Under the pieces are notes generated by a model that saw only the letters and a list, made by a program, of their open reading frames with translations, ran no database searches and was not told the DNA's origin. This document shows, in pieces, positions 49,428 to 59,226 of a stretch of 64,000 nt of DNA. The stretch is from the NCBI GenBank assembly GCA_947499545.1, contig CANMOZ010000001.1, forward strand, positions 248,001 through 312,000. Direction: 5' to 3'. Both the position numbers and the translations under genes were made by a program. The stretch's first letter is position 1, and every line of letters begins with the position of its first letter. Origin of the DNA: an uncultured Saccharospirillaceae bacterium (GTDB lineage: Bacteria > Pseudomonadota > Gammaproteobacteria > Pseudomonadales > Oceanobacteraceae).

Positions 49428-49805
49428 TGTACTGATCACCCTATTGTCATCACTTGGGTACAACTGCCTTGCTATGTTTCATTGGCTGCATTGACGAGCA
49501 AACTCAACTGCGCCATTACCATCTCTCAAAGTGCTTTCTCAGAAAGCGTCGCTTCAATGGATCTGAAGCCTGTACCCTGAGCTGAATCCACTGCTAAACA
49601 TGAGTCACTAGCAGGAAATTACGGGCTCTAGGCACCAACTTCTAGAGTTGGTATAAAGTAGCCAAAGGGCATCGCAAGGATTTGCCTCTTTTGTATTATC
49701 CTAGACACAGATGAAGCGGCTTTCCGCCGCTTCAATACGAGCCGCCGACGAGCATAGACAATCTCACCGGTGTAGGCCAAGCCTGTCGGCCCATATCCTG
49801 AAAAG
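49428..49805. other. Intergenic region between sdhB and sucA with stem-loops
   Basis: About 380 bases, no credible gene. A perfect nine-pair stem TGAAGCGGC/GCCGCTTCA with a five-base loop lies at 49712-49734, and a small GCTTTC/GAAAGC hairpin near 49532-49546. Neither has a T run on the minus strand, so they may be processing or attenuation elements that separate sdh from suc expression, or mark a second promoter region for sucA. Confidence 0.5.
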
Positions 49806-50510
49806 TTAGATCTCTTTATGTAACAACATAGATCTAATGTGCCCAATAGCCTTCGTCGGGTTTAGTCCCTTTGGACAAACATTGACACAATTCATGATGC
49901 CACGGCAACGAAAAACGCTAAAGGGATCATCCAGATTTGCCAAACGATCCTGTGTGGCAGTGTCACGACTGTCTGCTAGGAAACGATAAGCTTGCAACAA
50001 CCCCGCAGGACCCACGAACCTTTCTGGATTCCACCAGAAAGATGGGCACGAGGTGGAGCAACATGCACACAGAATACACTCATACAGACCATCAAGCTTG
50101 GCTCGATCTTCCGGTGATTGAAGCCGTTCAATCGCAGGCGCTGGCTGATCATTAATCAAGTAAGGCTGGATCTTTTCGTATTGCTTGTAAAACAAGCTCA
50201 TATCAATCACCAGGTCACGAATAACAGGCAATCCTGGCAAAGGCCTCAACACCAACTTACCGCCTTTCACAGCTTCAGACAGCGGCGTAACACAAGCCAG
50301 GCCATTTTTACCTGAAATGTTCAAACCGTCGGACCCGCAAACACCTTCACGACATGAGCGACGATAGGTAAGAGATTCATCTTGCTCTTTGATCAATGCC
50401 AGTACATCCAGCACCATCAAGTCTTTCCCTTCGGGGATTTCGACTTGATAGTCCTTCATGTAAGGCTTTTTATCGGTTTCAGGATTGTATCGATAAACAC
50501 TTACTAACAT
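49806..50510 (-). CDS. sdhB: Succinate dehydrogenase iron-sulfur subunit
   Basis: 234 residues. 2Fe-2S ligands in RRSCREGVCGSDGLNISGKNGLAC, then CILCACCSTSCPSFWW and CVNVCPKGLNP for the 4Fe-4S and 3Fe-4S clusters. It carries electrons from SdhA to quinone at SdhCD on the inner membrane. 15 bases separate it from sdhA. Confidence 0.98.
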   Translation of the reverse strand: MLVSVYRYNPETDKKPYMKDYQVEIPEGKDLMVLDVLALIKEQDESLTYRRSCREGVCGSDGLNISGKNGLACVTPLSEAVKGGKLVLRPLPGLPVIRDLVIDMSLFYKQYEKIQPYLINDQPAPAIERLQSPEDRAKLDGLYECILCACCSTSCPSFWWNPERFVGPAGLLQAYRFLADSRDTATQDRLANLDDPFSVFRCRGIMNCVNVCPKGLNPTKAIGHIRSMLLHKEI

Positions 50511-50525
50511 GACAAGTCCTCCCGC

Positions 50526-52298
50526 TTAATAGGTACGCGCCTTCGGTTCAAATGGCTCCATCGTTGTTGGAGCAAAGTTCACATCGCGCTTACCTACGCG
50601 GCTGTCCGCTGGGAAAAACAAGGAATGCTTCAACCAGTTTTCGTCATCACGCTCTTGGAAGTCATTTCGAGCATGTGCTCCACGGCTCTCTTTACGCTCT
50701 TCAGCTGAAACAGCCGTAGCCCAGGCCACTTCATACAGGTTATCAAGCTCAAGGGCTTCAATCCGTGCGGTGTTAAAAGCCTGGCTCTTATCTTCTAGGT
50801 GAGTTTCTTTTACACGCTCACCAATCTCTTTGAGCATTTTCAGACCTTTTTGCATGCTCTCACCTTCACGGAACACACCAAAATACAATTGCATGGTGCT
50901 TTGAAGATCGGCTCGAACCTGCGCAACGCTTTCACCACCGGTTGAACCGTTCAATCGATTCAAACGAGACATAGCGGCTTCGATGTCAGACTCTGAGGCT
51001 TCCATGGAATCAAAACCTTCACGGAAAGACTTCTCAACTTGCATACCGGCAGCACGACCGAAAACAACGAGATCAAGCAGAGAGTTACCACCAAGACGGT
51101 TGGCGCCATGCACGGAGACACAAGCGACTTCACCACAGGCGTACAAGCCTTCAACTATCTGGTCTTGCCCTTCTGTCGTTTGAGTAATCGCCTGACCGCC
51201 GACATTGGTTGGGATACCGCCCATCATGTAGTGACAAGTAGGAACAACAGGAATCGGGTCTTTCACTGGATCAACGTGTGCAAAGGTTTTAGAGAGCTCG
51301 CAAATACCAGGCAATTTGGAATGCAACGCTTCTTCACCCAAATGATCAAGCTTCAAGAAAACGTGATCACCTTTTTCACCACAACCGTTACCATCCAACA
51401 GTTCCAAGATCATAGAACGTGCAACAACGTCTCGACTCGCCAAGTCTTTTGCATTCGGAGCATAACGCTCCATGAAGCGCTCACCGTTTTTGTTGATGAG
51501 ATACCCACCTTCACCACGGCAGCCTTCTGTGACCAATACACCTGCACCCGCAATACCTGTTGGGTGGAATTGCCACATCTCCATGTCTTGCGCTGGGAAT
51601 CCCGCCCGCAAGTGCATGCCCATACCGTCACCAGTGTTGATCAACGCATTGGTTGTTGACTGATAAATACGGCCCGCACCACCGGTTGCCAACACCGTTG
51701 CTTTGGCTTTCACGTAAACCACTTCACCGGTTTCAATACAAATCGCAATCACGCCACAAACAGCGCCCTTTTGATTTTTTACTAAATCAACGGCGTACCA
51801 TTCATTAAGGAAGGTCGTTCCTCCCTTCAAGTTACCTTGGTACAAAGTGTGGAGCAGTGCATGTCCAGTCCGGTCTGCTGCTGCACAGGTTCGAGCGGCT
51901 TGTCCGCCTTTACCAAAATCTTTCGATTGACCACCAAATGGACGCTGATAAATACGGCCACTTTCAGTACGTGAGAATGGCAAGCCCATATGTTCAAGTT
52001 CAAAGACCGCTTCAGGCCCCACTTTACACATGTATTCAATGGCATCTTGATCGCCAATGTAGTCAGAGCCTTTTACGGTATCGTACATGTGCCAGCGCCA
52101 ATCATCATTCGGATCGTCAGAGGCAATTGCACAGGTGATTCCACCTTGAGCTGAGACAGTATGAGAACGCGTTGGGAAGACTTTGGTGATGCAAGCAGTA
52201 CGCAAGCCTGATTCTGTTAATTGAAGCGCTGCACGCATTCCAGCGCCGCCGCCGCCAACCACGATCGCATCAAAACTAATGGTTCTTAAATTCGACAT
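50526..52298 (-). CDS. sdhA: Succinate dehydrogenase flavoprotein subunit
   Basis: 590 residues. FAD motif [15 protein letters not shown], the flavin-linking His in [21 protein letters not shown], the catalytic Arg in SRDVVARSM, and [24 protein letters not shown]. It oxidises succinate to fumarate. Three bases separate its ATG from the sdhD stop. Confidence 0.98.
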   Translation of the reverse strand: MSNLRTISFDAIVVGGGGAGMRAALQLTESGLRTACITKVFPTRSHTVSAQGGITCAIASDDPNDDWRWHMYDTVKGSDYIGDQDAIEYMCKVGPEAVFELEHMGLPFSRTESGRIYQRPFGGQSKDFGKGGQAARTCAAADRTGHALLHTLYQGNLKGGTTFLNEWYAVDLVKNQKGAVCGVIAICIETGEVVYVKAKATVLATGGAGRIYQSTTNALINTGDGMGMHLRAGFPAQDMEMWQFHPTGIAGAGVLVTEGCRGEGGYLINKNGERFMERYAPNAKDLASRDVVARSMILELLDGNGCGEKGDHVFLKLDHLGEEALHSKLPGICELSKTFAHVDPVKDPIPVVPTCHYMMGGIPTNVGGQAITQTTEGQDQIVEGLYACGEVACVSVHGANRLGGNSLLDLVVFGRAAGMQVEKSFREGFDSMEASESDIEAAMSRLNRLNGSTGGESVAQVRADLQSTMQLYFGVFREGESMQKGLKMLKEIGERVKETHLEDKSQAFNTARIEALELDNLYEVAWATAVSAEERKESRGAHARNDFQERDDENWLKHSLFFPADSRVGKRDVNFAPTTMEPFEPKARTY

Positions 52299-52301
52299 GG
52301 A

Positions 52302-52655
52302 TTACACACCCCACAAAATTTCAATACCCCAAACCAAATACACAAAAAGCGCTATGACATAAGCCGCTTGAAACACAAAACGGATGCCGGTGGCTTTGAG
52401 GTAATCAGTAGAGATGGTCCATAGTCCAATCCACGCATGCGCACATACTGATATGAGGGCAAGCAAGCTAAAAATTCTAAAACCCAAATGACCAAAGAGC
52501 GCTTTCCACTCAGAAAATTGCAGGTCAGGGTGCGTTAGGAAAAAACCCAACAAGAAAACAGAGTAAACAGCCAGAATAACGGCACTCGCACGCTGAATCA
52601 TCCAGTCATGCAGCCCACTGCGCCCAAAATTGGTGATGCTTACGCCCATACCCAA
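52302..52655 (-). CDS. sdhD: Succinate dehydrogenase membrane anchor, SdhD
   Basis: 117 residues with three TM helices (about 23-41, 55-77, 88-110). SVCAHAWIGLWTISTDYL carries the haem-ligand His and conserved Asp-Tyr pair of the quinone site. The start overlaps the sdhC end by 16 bases; the ATG two codons in (52649) is an alternative. Confidence 0.94.
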   Translation of the reverse strand: MGMGVSITNFGRSGLHDWMIQRASAVILAVYSVFLLGFFLTHPDLQFSEWKALFGHLGFRIFSLLALISVCAHAWIGLWTISTDYLKATGIRFVFQAAYVIALFVYLVWGIEILWGV

Positions 52656-53017
52656 GCTCCTACTAATCCAAATAGAATTAGGGAGATCACCAAGGTCAAT
52701 GCTGCACCGATGTGCCCACCTGCCTTTGTTTCACCGATTCCCATATCCATGACTAAGTGTTTAATGCCTGCTACAAAGTGATACGCCAGGGCACACAAAG
52801 AAGCCCAAAGTACAAATTTTGCTACAGGTGCATTTAATGCCGCTTTAACTGACTCAAAGCCTGACTCCGATTCCAGCGAGCAGTGCAGTGCTGCTAGCAT
52901 CAAAGCCACTACAATGAATAGGACGAAACCAGAAATCCGATGCAGAATTGAGGCATAGGCAGGCAGGGGTAATCTGATCGTCGTCAGATCGAGATTTTTT
53001 GGTCTATTTTGCTTCAC
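52640..53017 (-). CDS. sdhC: Succinate dehydrogenase cytochrome b556 subunit
   Basis: 125 residues. RPKNLDLTTIRLPLPAYASILHRISGFVLF carries the conserved Ser-Ile-x-His-Arg-x-Ser/T-G signature, three TM helices follow, and the haem-ligand His sits in ALAYHFVAGIKHLVMD. First gene of the sdh-suc run. Confidence 0.95.
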   Translation of the reverse strand: MKQNRPKNLDLTTIRLPLPAYASILHRISGFVLFIVVALMLAALHCSLESESGFESVKAALNAPVAKFVLWASLCALAYHFVAGIKHLVMDMGIGETKAGGHIGAALTLVISLILFGLVGAWVWA

Positions 53018-53114
53018 GGTTGTTCTCTCTCATCACTCTGCGGTGGCTTGTGTTGAGCGCTTATCGCTGAGTGTGCTGGGGGTAGCACAAATGCGCCTTT
53101 TCTACCGCCGCGGG

Positions 53115-53143
53115 ATTATAGACTTATGAATAATCAAATACAA
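53115..53143 (-). promoter_or_regulatory. Probable promoter of sdhCDAB
   Basis: On the minus strand TTGTAT (53143-53138), 17 bases, TATAAT (53120-53115). The -10 is perfect and the -35 weak, as in activator-assisted promoters. It would start transcription about 90 bases before sdhC. Confidence 0.5.
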
Positions 53144-53264
53144 ACTACGTCAGCCCCACAAACTCAGATGTTTCCAGTAAGTAAAGCATTGATATGGGCA
53201 TTGTGTCCGATTAAAGAAAATACTAACGGTCTTGGAAAAAAATTGACTCATTTCCGGCCAGCAA

Positions 53265-53292
53265 TTGACAAAATCAGTCTAACGTCTATAGT
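53265..53292 (+). promoter_or_regulatory. Probable sigma-70 promoter of gltA
   Basis: TTGACA (53265-53270), 16 bases, TATAGT (53287-53292): a perfect -35 and five of six -10 positions. It predicts a leader of about 220 bases before the gltA ATG. Confidence 0.6.
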
Positions 53293-53517
53293 TGCCGACT
53301 TTGCAACAGAACAAAACTTATAAAAGTCGTGTTCAATAGGCAATGATTGACCGTTTAGGAAGAACACTTTACACATTAAGGTAAATCTAAGCATTTCAGT
53401 GATGTTGGATGCAAGGACTGTACAAATCGCCATGCATCAGAACTGCTCAATAACAGCGGGAGCCACATCCCCTTAACAGCGTTCAACTCATATAGACTTT
53501 GAAATAGGAGCCCGCCC

Positions 53518-54789
53518 ATGGCTGAAAAAAAAGCACAGCTCAAGATTGACGGCATTGATCAGACATTTAGCCTGCCAGTCTACTCAGGCACAATGGGCCC
53601 GGATGTCATTGACGTGCGCGGCCTCAGCTCTCAAGGCATTTTCACCTACGATCCGGGCTACGTTTCAACCGCATCATGCGAATCCCAAATAACCTACATT
53701 GATGGCGCCAACGGCGTATTACTTCACCGTGGTTACCCCATTGAACAACTGGCTGAAAAATCAGACTTTCTTGAAACCGCTTATCTGTTATTGCATGGCG
53801 AACTCCCAACAAGCGAACAGAAAGACAGTTTCACAAATACCATTCGCCATCACACAATGGTTCATGACCAAATCCGCACTTTCTTCAAAGGATTTCGTAG
53901 AGATGCTCACCCAATGGCCGTTATGTGCGGCGTTGTCGGCGCTCTCTCCGCTTTCTACCATGACTCTTTAGACATACGAGAAGATCACCATCGCCAGGTA
54001 GCCGCCCACAGGTTAATCGCTAAAATGCCCACTCTTGCGGCCATGGTGTACAAATACAGTATTGGACAGCCTTTCATGTATCCTCGCAACGAGCTGTCAT
54101 ATTCAGAAAACTTTCTTCACATGATGTTTAATACACCTTGCGAAGATAAAGCCGTAAACCCAGTGTTAGCTCAAGCGATGGATAAAATCTTTTTATTACA
54201 CGCAGACCATGAGCAAAACGCCTCGACTTCCACCGTACGACTTGCAGGATCAACCGGAGCTAACCCTTTTGCTTGCATTGCAGCTGGCATCGCTGCACTT
54301 TGGGGGCCTGCTCACGGAGGTGCCAACGAGGCCGTTCTCAAAATGCTAGCGGAAATCGGGGACGAAAAAAATATCGACACCTATATTAAAAAAGCAAAAG
54401 ACAAAAATGATTCCTTCCGCTTAATGGGCTTTGGTCATCGGGTCTACAAAAACTACGATCCAAGAGCAAAAGTCATGAAGCAAACCTGCGATGAAGTTCT
54501 ATCCGAGCTTGGCTTAGAAGATGATCCCATGCTTAAAATGGCAATGAAACTTGAAAAAATTGCATTGGAAGATGAATATTTTGTTCAAAGAGGTTTATAT
54601 CCAAACGTTGATTTTTACTCTGGCATTATCCTTAAAGCAATCGGCATCCCCACTGAACTCTTTACTGTTATTTTTGCAACGGGCAGAACACCCGGATGGA
54701 TCGCACACTGGAATGAAATGATTTCTGGAGACTATCGAATTGGAAGACCCCGACAGTTGTATACAGGCAATACCCCTCGAGATTACTAG
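53518..54789 (+). CDS. gltA: Citrate synthase, type II
   Basis: 423 residues. Active-site His in [25 protein letters not shown] (shortly after LHADHEQN), His in [14 protein letters not shown], and Asp in [10 protein letters not shown]. Length and the N-terminal domain ([16 protein letters not shown]) fit the large, NADH-sensitive hexameric enzyme of Gram-negative bacteria. It condenses oxaloacetate with acetyl-CoA. AGGAG precedes the ATG by eight bases; a strong terminator follows. Confidence 0.98.
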   Translation: MAEKKAQLKIDGIDQTFSLPVYSGTMGPDVIDVRGLSSQGIFTYDPGYVSTASCESQITYIDGANGVLLHRGYPIEQLAEKSDFLETAYLLLHGELPTSEQKDSFTNTIRHHTMVHDQIRTFFKGFRRDAHPMAVMCGVVGALSAFYHDSLDIREDHHRQVAAHRLIAKMPTLAAMVYKYSIGQPFMYPRNELSYSENFLHMMFNTPCEDKAVNPVLAQAMDKIFLLHADHEQNASTSTVRLAGSTGANPFACIAAGIAALWGPAHGGANEAVLKMLAEIGDEKNIDTYIKKAKDKNDSFRLMGFGHRVYKNYDPRAKVMKQTCDEVLSELGLEDDPMLKMAMKLEKIALEDEYFVQRGLYPNVDFYSGIILKAIGIPTELFTVIFATGRTPGWIAHWNEMISGDYRIGRPRQLYTGNTPRDY

Positions 54790-54807
54790 ACACCTCAATC
54801 CAGCTGA

Positions 54808-54838
54808 ACTACGGCGTTTTCTAACGCTGTAGTTTTTT
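54808..54838 (+). terminator. Terminator after gltA
   Basis: ACTACGGCGTT pairs with AACGCTGTAGT (one G-T pair) around a four-base loop and runs into six T residues. It lies 19 bases after the gltA stop and isolates the 7TM genes behind it. Confidence 0.92.
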
Positions 54839-54913
54839 CAGCCCCAAAGCCTTCCATCATTCGTCGAGTTAACTTATAATACTGGCAATACAAAACCAAT
54901 AAAAAATAGTTGA

Positions 54914-56158
54914 ATGAAGTTTTATACCCCCACCTTCAAAAATCCCACACCAGCAATTTTATTTTTTTTTATTTTTTCCTTCCAAATCTGTGCACAAGCA
55001 TCCCCCATCATTCTGACCGAGCAAGAGTTTGATATCAATATAGATCCTTATCTCGAATTTTATATTGACGATTCCTATCAGCAAGACCCCGAAGATGTTA
55101 TTAACGCTAACTTTGTACCCTTTGAAACCGCCAAAAAAGAAAATAATCTTTTTAATGCGAAGGGGTATTACTGGTTAAAGCTCACTATAAAAAACACCAT
55201 CAACCAATACATCGAAACAGAGCTAACTCAATGGAGCCTAGACCAACCCTGCGTAAGATTATATGAAATCAACCGAACAACCGATGGAAAAACCACCTTT
55301 TCCAGAATCAAAGAACGCATGGACGATATACATTCGACGTATTTTGAGTTCAGGAGGATTTTTCGATTCAATTTAAACCCGAATAGTAACAAAGAAATTC
55401 TCATTACAAACCATATTGAGGAACCATCAACTTGCAATGAAGCCCGGTATTTTTCCTTCAACATACGCTCATTATCGATGACTTACAAAACCATCGCGAT
55501 GGATGCGTGGGAATCAGGCTTTGCTATTGGATTTCTAATACTGCCTATTATTTTTCTAACCAAACTTTTCCTCAACAAAATAATAAAGACAAGACAGCTA
55601 GCCTGCCAACTTATCTTATTAGCCAGCATTTTACTGCTTATGGCACGCTATGAAGGCGTTTATTCTCCATCCGATCGTTATATTTACCCCTTCGTTCACA
55701 GCGGTGTCCTTATGGTACTGTTTTTCTACTTTTTTTCCCTAGCCTACCAATGCGCCCAACACTCTATAAAAAACCATCCTTTTTATTGGGTCGTGATTTG
55801 CAACGGTCTCCTGATTTTCTCGGTTGGTTTAAACTGTGATTGGATTGGAAGCACAGCATCAAGCGATGCTCTCTTTTACAGCCTAGACTACATCGTAGAA
55901 AGCTTCTTCCTACTTTCAACTCTTCTTGCCAGCATGCATTTGCACCGCTTACAAAACGACCCACTCGCACAATCAACAAGAATCTTAATATTAATTGTTT
56001 TTACAATAGAGTGCTTCACTTCAATACTGATTGAGATCCCCTTAACGCCATCAATCATCATTGACAATCTTCAGAAATATTTAACAGCCATATTATTTGG
56101 ATGCTACTCCATCCTACTTGCCAGAGCATGCAGCAATGAACACCAGATTAGGATTTAG
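54914..56158 (+). CDS. Orphan 7TM-DISM-like receptor protein (first of two)
   Basis: 414 residues. A signal peptide ends near ICAQA, and an extracytoplasmic domain of about 160 residues follows with FDINIDPYLEFYIDD and the GYYWLKLTIKNT strand typical of the DISMED2 sensor domain (the family consensus is near xxWxxxxLxN). Then seven TM helices are visible between about 195 and 410, starting at ESGFAIGFLILP. In other bacteria this module is fused to histidine kinase, GGDEF or other output; here the protein stops right after helix seven with a short tail (ACSNEHQIRI). The second gene overlaps its 3' end. AT-rich by eye. Substrate and partner unknown. Confidence 0.7.
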   Translation: MKFYTPTFKNPTPAILFFFIFSFQICAQASPIILTEQEFDINIDPYLEFYIDDSYQQDPEDVINANFVPFETAKKENNLFNAKGYYWLKLTIKNTINQYIETELTQWSLDQPCVRLYEINRTTDGKTTFSRIKERMDDIHSTYFEFRRIFRFNLNPNSNKEILITNHIEEPSTCNEARYFSFNIRSLSMTYKTIAMDAWESGFAIGFLILPIIFLTKLFLNKIIKTRQLACQLILLASILLLMARYEGVYSPSDRYIYPFVHSGVLMVLFFYFFSLAYQCAQHSIKNHPFYWVVICNGLLIFSVGLNCDWIGSTASSDALFYSLDYIVESFFLLSTLLASMHLHRLQNDPLAQSTRILILIVFTIECFTSILIEIPLTPSIIIDNLQKYLTAILFGCYSILLARACSNEHQIRI

Positions 56159-57251
56159 CACCATCATAACAGCCATTACTGCTGCTTTATTTTCAACGAC
56201 TCTTTGGGGGTTGAATTCAATTGCACTACCGGATCATCAATATACGTCCATTCCCCTCCACGAATATTGTGATACAAAGACCTTCCTTTCACTGCCAAAA
56301 AAATTACAAACAGCATTGATAGAATTCAACTCAACCCACCAAACACCATTACATTCTTTATTTGAAAATAGCTTATGGTGCGACCTCAATATCTCAAACA
56401 CGAGCGACAACCAGAGACAACACCTTGAAATACTTGTCAATCAGAAAGGCAGTCTAAAGGATTTCAGCGTATTTACTTTTGATTCAACGACAAGAAAAAT
56501 AGATAAGTTAAAAAAAGATAGTTCTGGAAACAGCTATTTAATCCCCCATAGCAGTCAGCTTTTTAGAGTCTCCATAAATCCAAAGGAATCAAAAAGTGTC
56601 CTTTTTAAACATTCCACCTACCAAAACGCCCCCACAATTGAACTCTACACCTCTTCCAATTTATTTAGATTCATTATGGATTCATTATTTTTTTCAGGAA
56701 CGATAGCGGCGTTATGTATAACCAGCCTTATACTGTCAATACAACTCGCACGCAAGGGCACAGCATCTCATCATTTCGGAATTATTCTGATAATCAACTT
56801 CCTCTTATACCCCATCCCAAAGCCGGCATTCATGACAATCCCCAACCCGACCAGCATAGTTATACATGCAACCCTGATTTTTTTTATTCTTTTTAACTTA
56901 ATTCACAATGAGATCCAAAACAAATTAAGTAAATTACTCTACATAACCCTATTAAGCTTATTACTGGTGCTAACGTTTTTACTACCACAGAACACTACTT
57001 GGTTTCTCGCCTATTCATTAGTGGCTGGCATCATTGCCCTAGAAATAACAAAACACCAGCTCAGCCTTTCTAAGTTACACCAACCTTTAACCATCATTTT
57101 ATTTAATAGCATCATCATTCTTTACGAGGCCACCCCGGGCTTAACCAGCCTTTTCGCTTACATATCCCTTATTCTTCAAACTTTATTCATATGCAGGCAT
57201 TGGCTACAGCAGGGAAAAAAAGAATTACAGGCAAAAAAAATGGCCCCTTAA
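56136..57251 (+). CDS. Orphan 7TM membrane protein of similar design (second of two)
   Basis: 371 residues from the ATG at 56136, which overlaps the previous gene by 23 bases; the longer frame adds 13 residues before a clear signal peptide (FSTIITAITAALFSTTLWG). A lumenal domain of about 150 residues contains two cysteines and the LWCDLNISNTSDN strand, a weak echo of the DISM sensor strand in the first gene. Seven hydrophobic helices follow (about 180-360), then a short basic tail (HWLQQGKKELQAKK). No output domain. The architecture copies its neighbour though sequence similarity by eye is low. The last codons lie in the shared terminator. Likely co-expressed; function unknown. Confidence 0.65.
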   Translation: MNTRLGFSTIITAITAALFSTTLWGLNSIALPDHQYTSIPLHEYCDTKTFLSLPKKLQTALIEFNSTHQTPLHSLFENSLWCDLNISNTSDNQRQHLEILVNQKGSLKDFSVFTFDSTTRKIDKLKKDSSGNSYLIPHSSQLFRVSINPKESKSVLFKHSTYQNAPTIELYTSSNLFRFIMDSLFFSGTIAALCITSLILSIQLARKGTASHHFGIILIINFLLYPIPKPAFMTIPNPTSIVIHATLIFFILFNLIHNEIQNKLSKLLYITLLSLLLVLTFLLPQNTTWFLAYSLVAGIIALEITKHQLSLSKLHQPLTIILFNSIIILYEATPGLTSLFAYISLILQTLFICRHWLQQGKKELQAKKMAP

Positions 57252-57265
57252 GGGGCCATTTTTTT
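57234..57265. terminator. Bidirectional terminator overlapping two convergent genes
   Basis: A perfect palindrome, AAAAAAATGGCCCC / TTAA / GGGGCCATTTTTTT. It holds the final Lys-Met-Ala-Pro codons and stop of the upstream 7TM gene and touches the last base pairs of ppiD, so both convergent transcripts end inside coding sequence. Confidence 0.93.
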
Positions 57266-59138
57266 ATTCTTCTTCGGCGGTTGCCGATGGTAAGTTATAT
57301 TGAATATCCGCCTCATTCTTCAGTGTCTCTTGAAAAGCGCTATAAGTTGATTGCACTTGCGCATAATAAAGCCGGCTGTTTTCCTCTGATGCTTTTTCAG
57401 CATTTCCTTTTTCAACCGACTCCAACGCAACCAATGCAACATCACCCAACGGCAGCGATACTTTTCCAAACTGCGGAAGCTGCTGTTTTGGCAGCTCAAA
57501 TGCAAGATTAGTGATGGAAGGATTAGTATTCGCAGCCTCATTACGGGCGCTTAACTCAACCTTAGTCCACTTCATATCAAAGGACTCCCCAGTTGCGAGT
57601 CCCTTCATCAACTCATCCGCTTTAACCAGGACGGCCTCTTTAGCCTTTTCCGCTTTTATATCTGCTTCAATTGAAGCGCTCACTTCAACCAGAGGTTTTA
57701 ATTCTGAGGCTTTGTGCTCTTTAAGTTTAACCAAATAAACCTTATCCCCTAAATCAACAGGCTCACTGATTTGATGATCGACCAAAACAACATCACTAAA
57801 GGCCATCTGAACAAGCTTTGGATTTTGAGCAACGCCTTCTCCACCATTGCGGCCAAACAGTTCCGATGACTCGAGTTGCAATCCCAAATCTTCTGCTAAA
57901 GCACCCAAGTCTTCATACTCAAATGCCTTCTCAGCCATCTCTGATTTCAATTCTGCGTAGCGAATTTCCACTTTTTGAGATTTAGCATCAGCCATCAAGC
58001 CATCTTTCATTTCTTCAAATGACTTAGTCGCGTCTGAACGAATGTCCATCACCTTAATAAAATGCGTTCCAGACTCCGTCTTAACGGGAGCAGAAACGGC
58101 TCCTTTAGCCAAAGCAAACATCGCTTCTTCAAATGGCTTCGGAAAAATTTCACGGCCGTTATAACCCAAATCGCCACCAGAGCTTGCGCTTCCCTGATCA
58201 TCGGAATACTTTTTAGCAAGGGCCGCAAAGTCTGCTTTATCAGATGCTAATGCCTTTTGAACCAACTCAACTCTACTTTGATATTCTGCATCACTCAATT
58301 CACCCTGCTCTATCAAAATATGAGCAACTTGACGCTCTTCAGACTCAACAGATTGAGCTTTGTAAGTATCAAAGAGCGTTTTTAATTCATCATCACTCAC
58401 ATCAACGTCTTGAAATAAATCAGCTTTGCTTAACGTTAAATAGTTTATGGAAACCTGTTCTTCCGTCATAAAGCGATCAGCATTATCTTTATAGAAGGCT
58501 TCAATTTCTGAGGATTCTACTGAAATATCTTTCGCAAAATCGGCTATTTTGAGGGTGGTATAGCGATATCCACGCTTCTGAGTTTCCAACTGCGCAACAT
58601 ATTCAGATTCAGGTTTGGTGATAAACTCACTTTGGCCTATCGCCATTTGCAAATTTTGTATATTAATTTGCTCTTTTAAATATGCTTGATATTCAAGAGG
58701 GGCAAAACCTGCTCTGCGCAGCACACTCACATACTGTTCCTTATCAAACTTACCTGCCACCTGGAACGTGGGGTCTTGCGAAATTAACTGACCGATATAT
58801 TGGGTTGAAGCGTATTGGCCTAAATCGTTCGATAAATCAGCCAAAACTTTCTTATCAACCAATTCTTCAATTGCACCCTTACGTAGGATTTCCTCATTTT
58901 GCAATAAGAAATTTATCTGCTCCCCAAACTGGCTCTTGAGCTGTTGTTTCTTAAGTTCGACGGCCTGAGCAATTTCACCTTCTGAAATAGAGACGCCATT
59001 AACTTCTATCGGGGCGTCAGGTTGGTTTGCTAAGCTGACAACCGTTTCTATCCCAAACAAAGCAAAGGTCAATGCGATGAAGAAAACGATGACTTTAGCT
59101 ATCGTTCCTTTAGAATTGTCACGTATCGTTTGCAGCAT
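57264..59138 (-). CDS. ppiD: Periplasmic folding chaperone/foldase PpiD
   Basis: 624 residues from the ATG at 59138, which has AGGA upstream; a TTG start seven codons earlier is rejected. N-terminal TM anchor (MLQTIRDNSKGTIAKVIVFFIALTF) and SurA-like chaperone helices (about 40-230), then a parvulin domain at about 265-360 with RQVAHILIE, GGDLGYNGREIFPKPFEEAMFAL and GTHFIKVMDI. It sits at the Sec translocon and helps outgoing envelope proteins fold. Downstream of hupB, as usual in gammaproteobacteria. Confidence 0.95.
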   Translation of the reverse strand: MLQTIRDNSKGTIAKVIVFFIALTFALFGIETVVSLANQPDAPIEVNGVSISEGEIAQAVELKKQQLKSQFGEQINFLLQNEEILRKGAIEELVDKKVLADLSNDLGQYASTQYIGQLISQDPTFQVAGKFDKEQYVSVLRRAGFAPLEYQAYLKEQINIQNLQMAIGQSEFITKPESEYVAQLETQKRGYRYTTLKIADFAKDISVESSEIEAFYKDNADRFMTEEQVSINYLTLSKADLFQDVDVSDDELKTLFDTYKAQSVESEERQVAHILIEQGELSDAEYQSRVELVQKALASDKADFAALAKKYSDDQGSASSGGDLGYNGREIFPKPFEEAMFALAKGAVSAPVKTESGTHFIKVMDIRSDATKSFEEMKDGLMADAKSQKVEIRYAELKSEMAEKAFEYEDLGALAEDLGLQLESSELFGRNGGEGVAQNPKLVQMAFSDVVLVDHQISEPVDLGDKVYLVKLKEHKASELKPLVEVSASIEADIKAEKAKEAVLVKADELMKGLATGESFDMKWTKVELSARNEAANTNPSITNLAFELPKQQLPQFGKVSLPLGDVALVALESVEKGNAEKASEENSRLYYAQVQSTYSAFQETLKNEADIQYNLPSATAEEE

Positions 59139-59182
59139 TCGTTTTCCTACCTTGCGCAAATCATCAGATCACCCCTAAAAAC

Positions 59183-59211
59183 AAAAAAGCGCAATGTAAT
59201 TGCGCTTTTTT
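59183..59211 (-). terminator. Terminator after hupB
   Basis: AAAAAAGCGCAAT pairs with ATTGCGCTTTTTT around a three-base loop, 15 bases after the hupB stop, with further T residues on the minus strand. It separates hupB from ppiD, though ppiD can still be reached by read-through. Confidence 0.9.
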
Positions 59212-59226
59212 GGCTTTCTAAGAAAC

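Larger units (their letters stand above)
53018..53517. other. Divergent control region between sdhC and gltA
   Basis: 500 bases holding a sigma-70-type promoter for each direction (annotated separately). The short frame at 53126-53323 has no ribosome-binding site or recognisable protein features and I do not consider it a gene. The long leaders on both sides leave room for CRP, Arc or Fnr-type control, but I see no clear operator. Confidence 0.6.

Noticed and set aside
49628-49846. Small minus-strand gene between sdhB and sucA
   Set aside because: It overlaps the sdhB 3' end and a strong hairpin and resembles nothing; it is better explained as untranslated leader.
53126-53323. Small plus-strand gene in the sdhC-gltA gap
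   Set aside because: No ribosome-binding site, composition unlike a protein, and it overlaps both predicted promoters.
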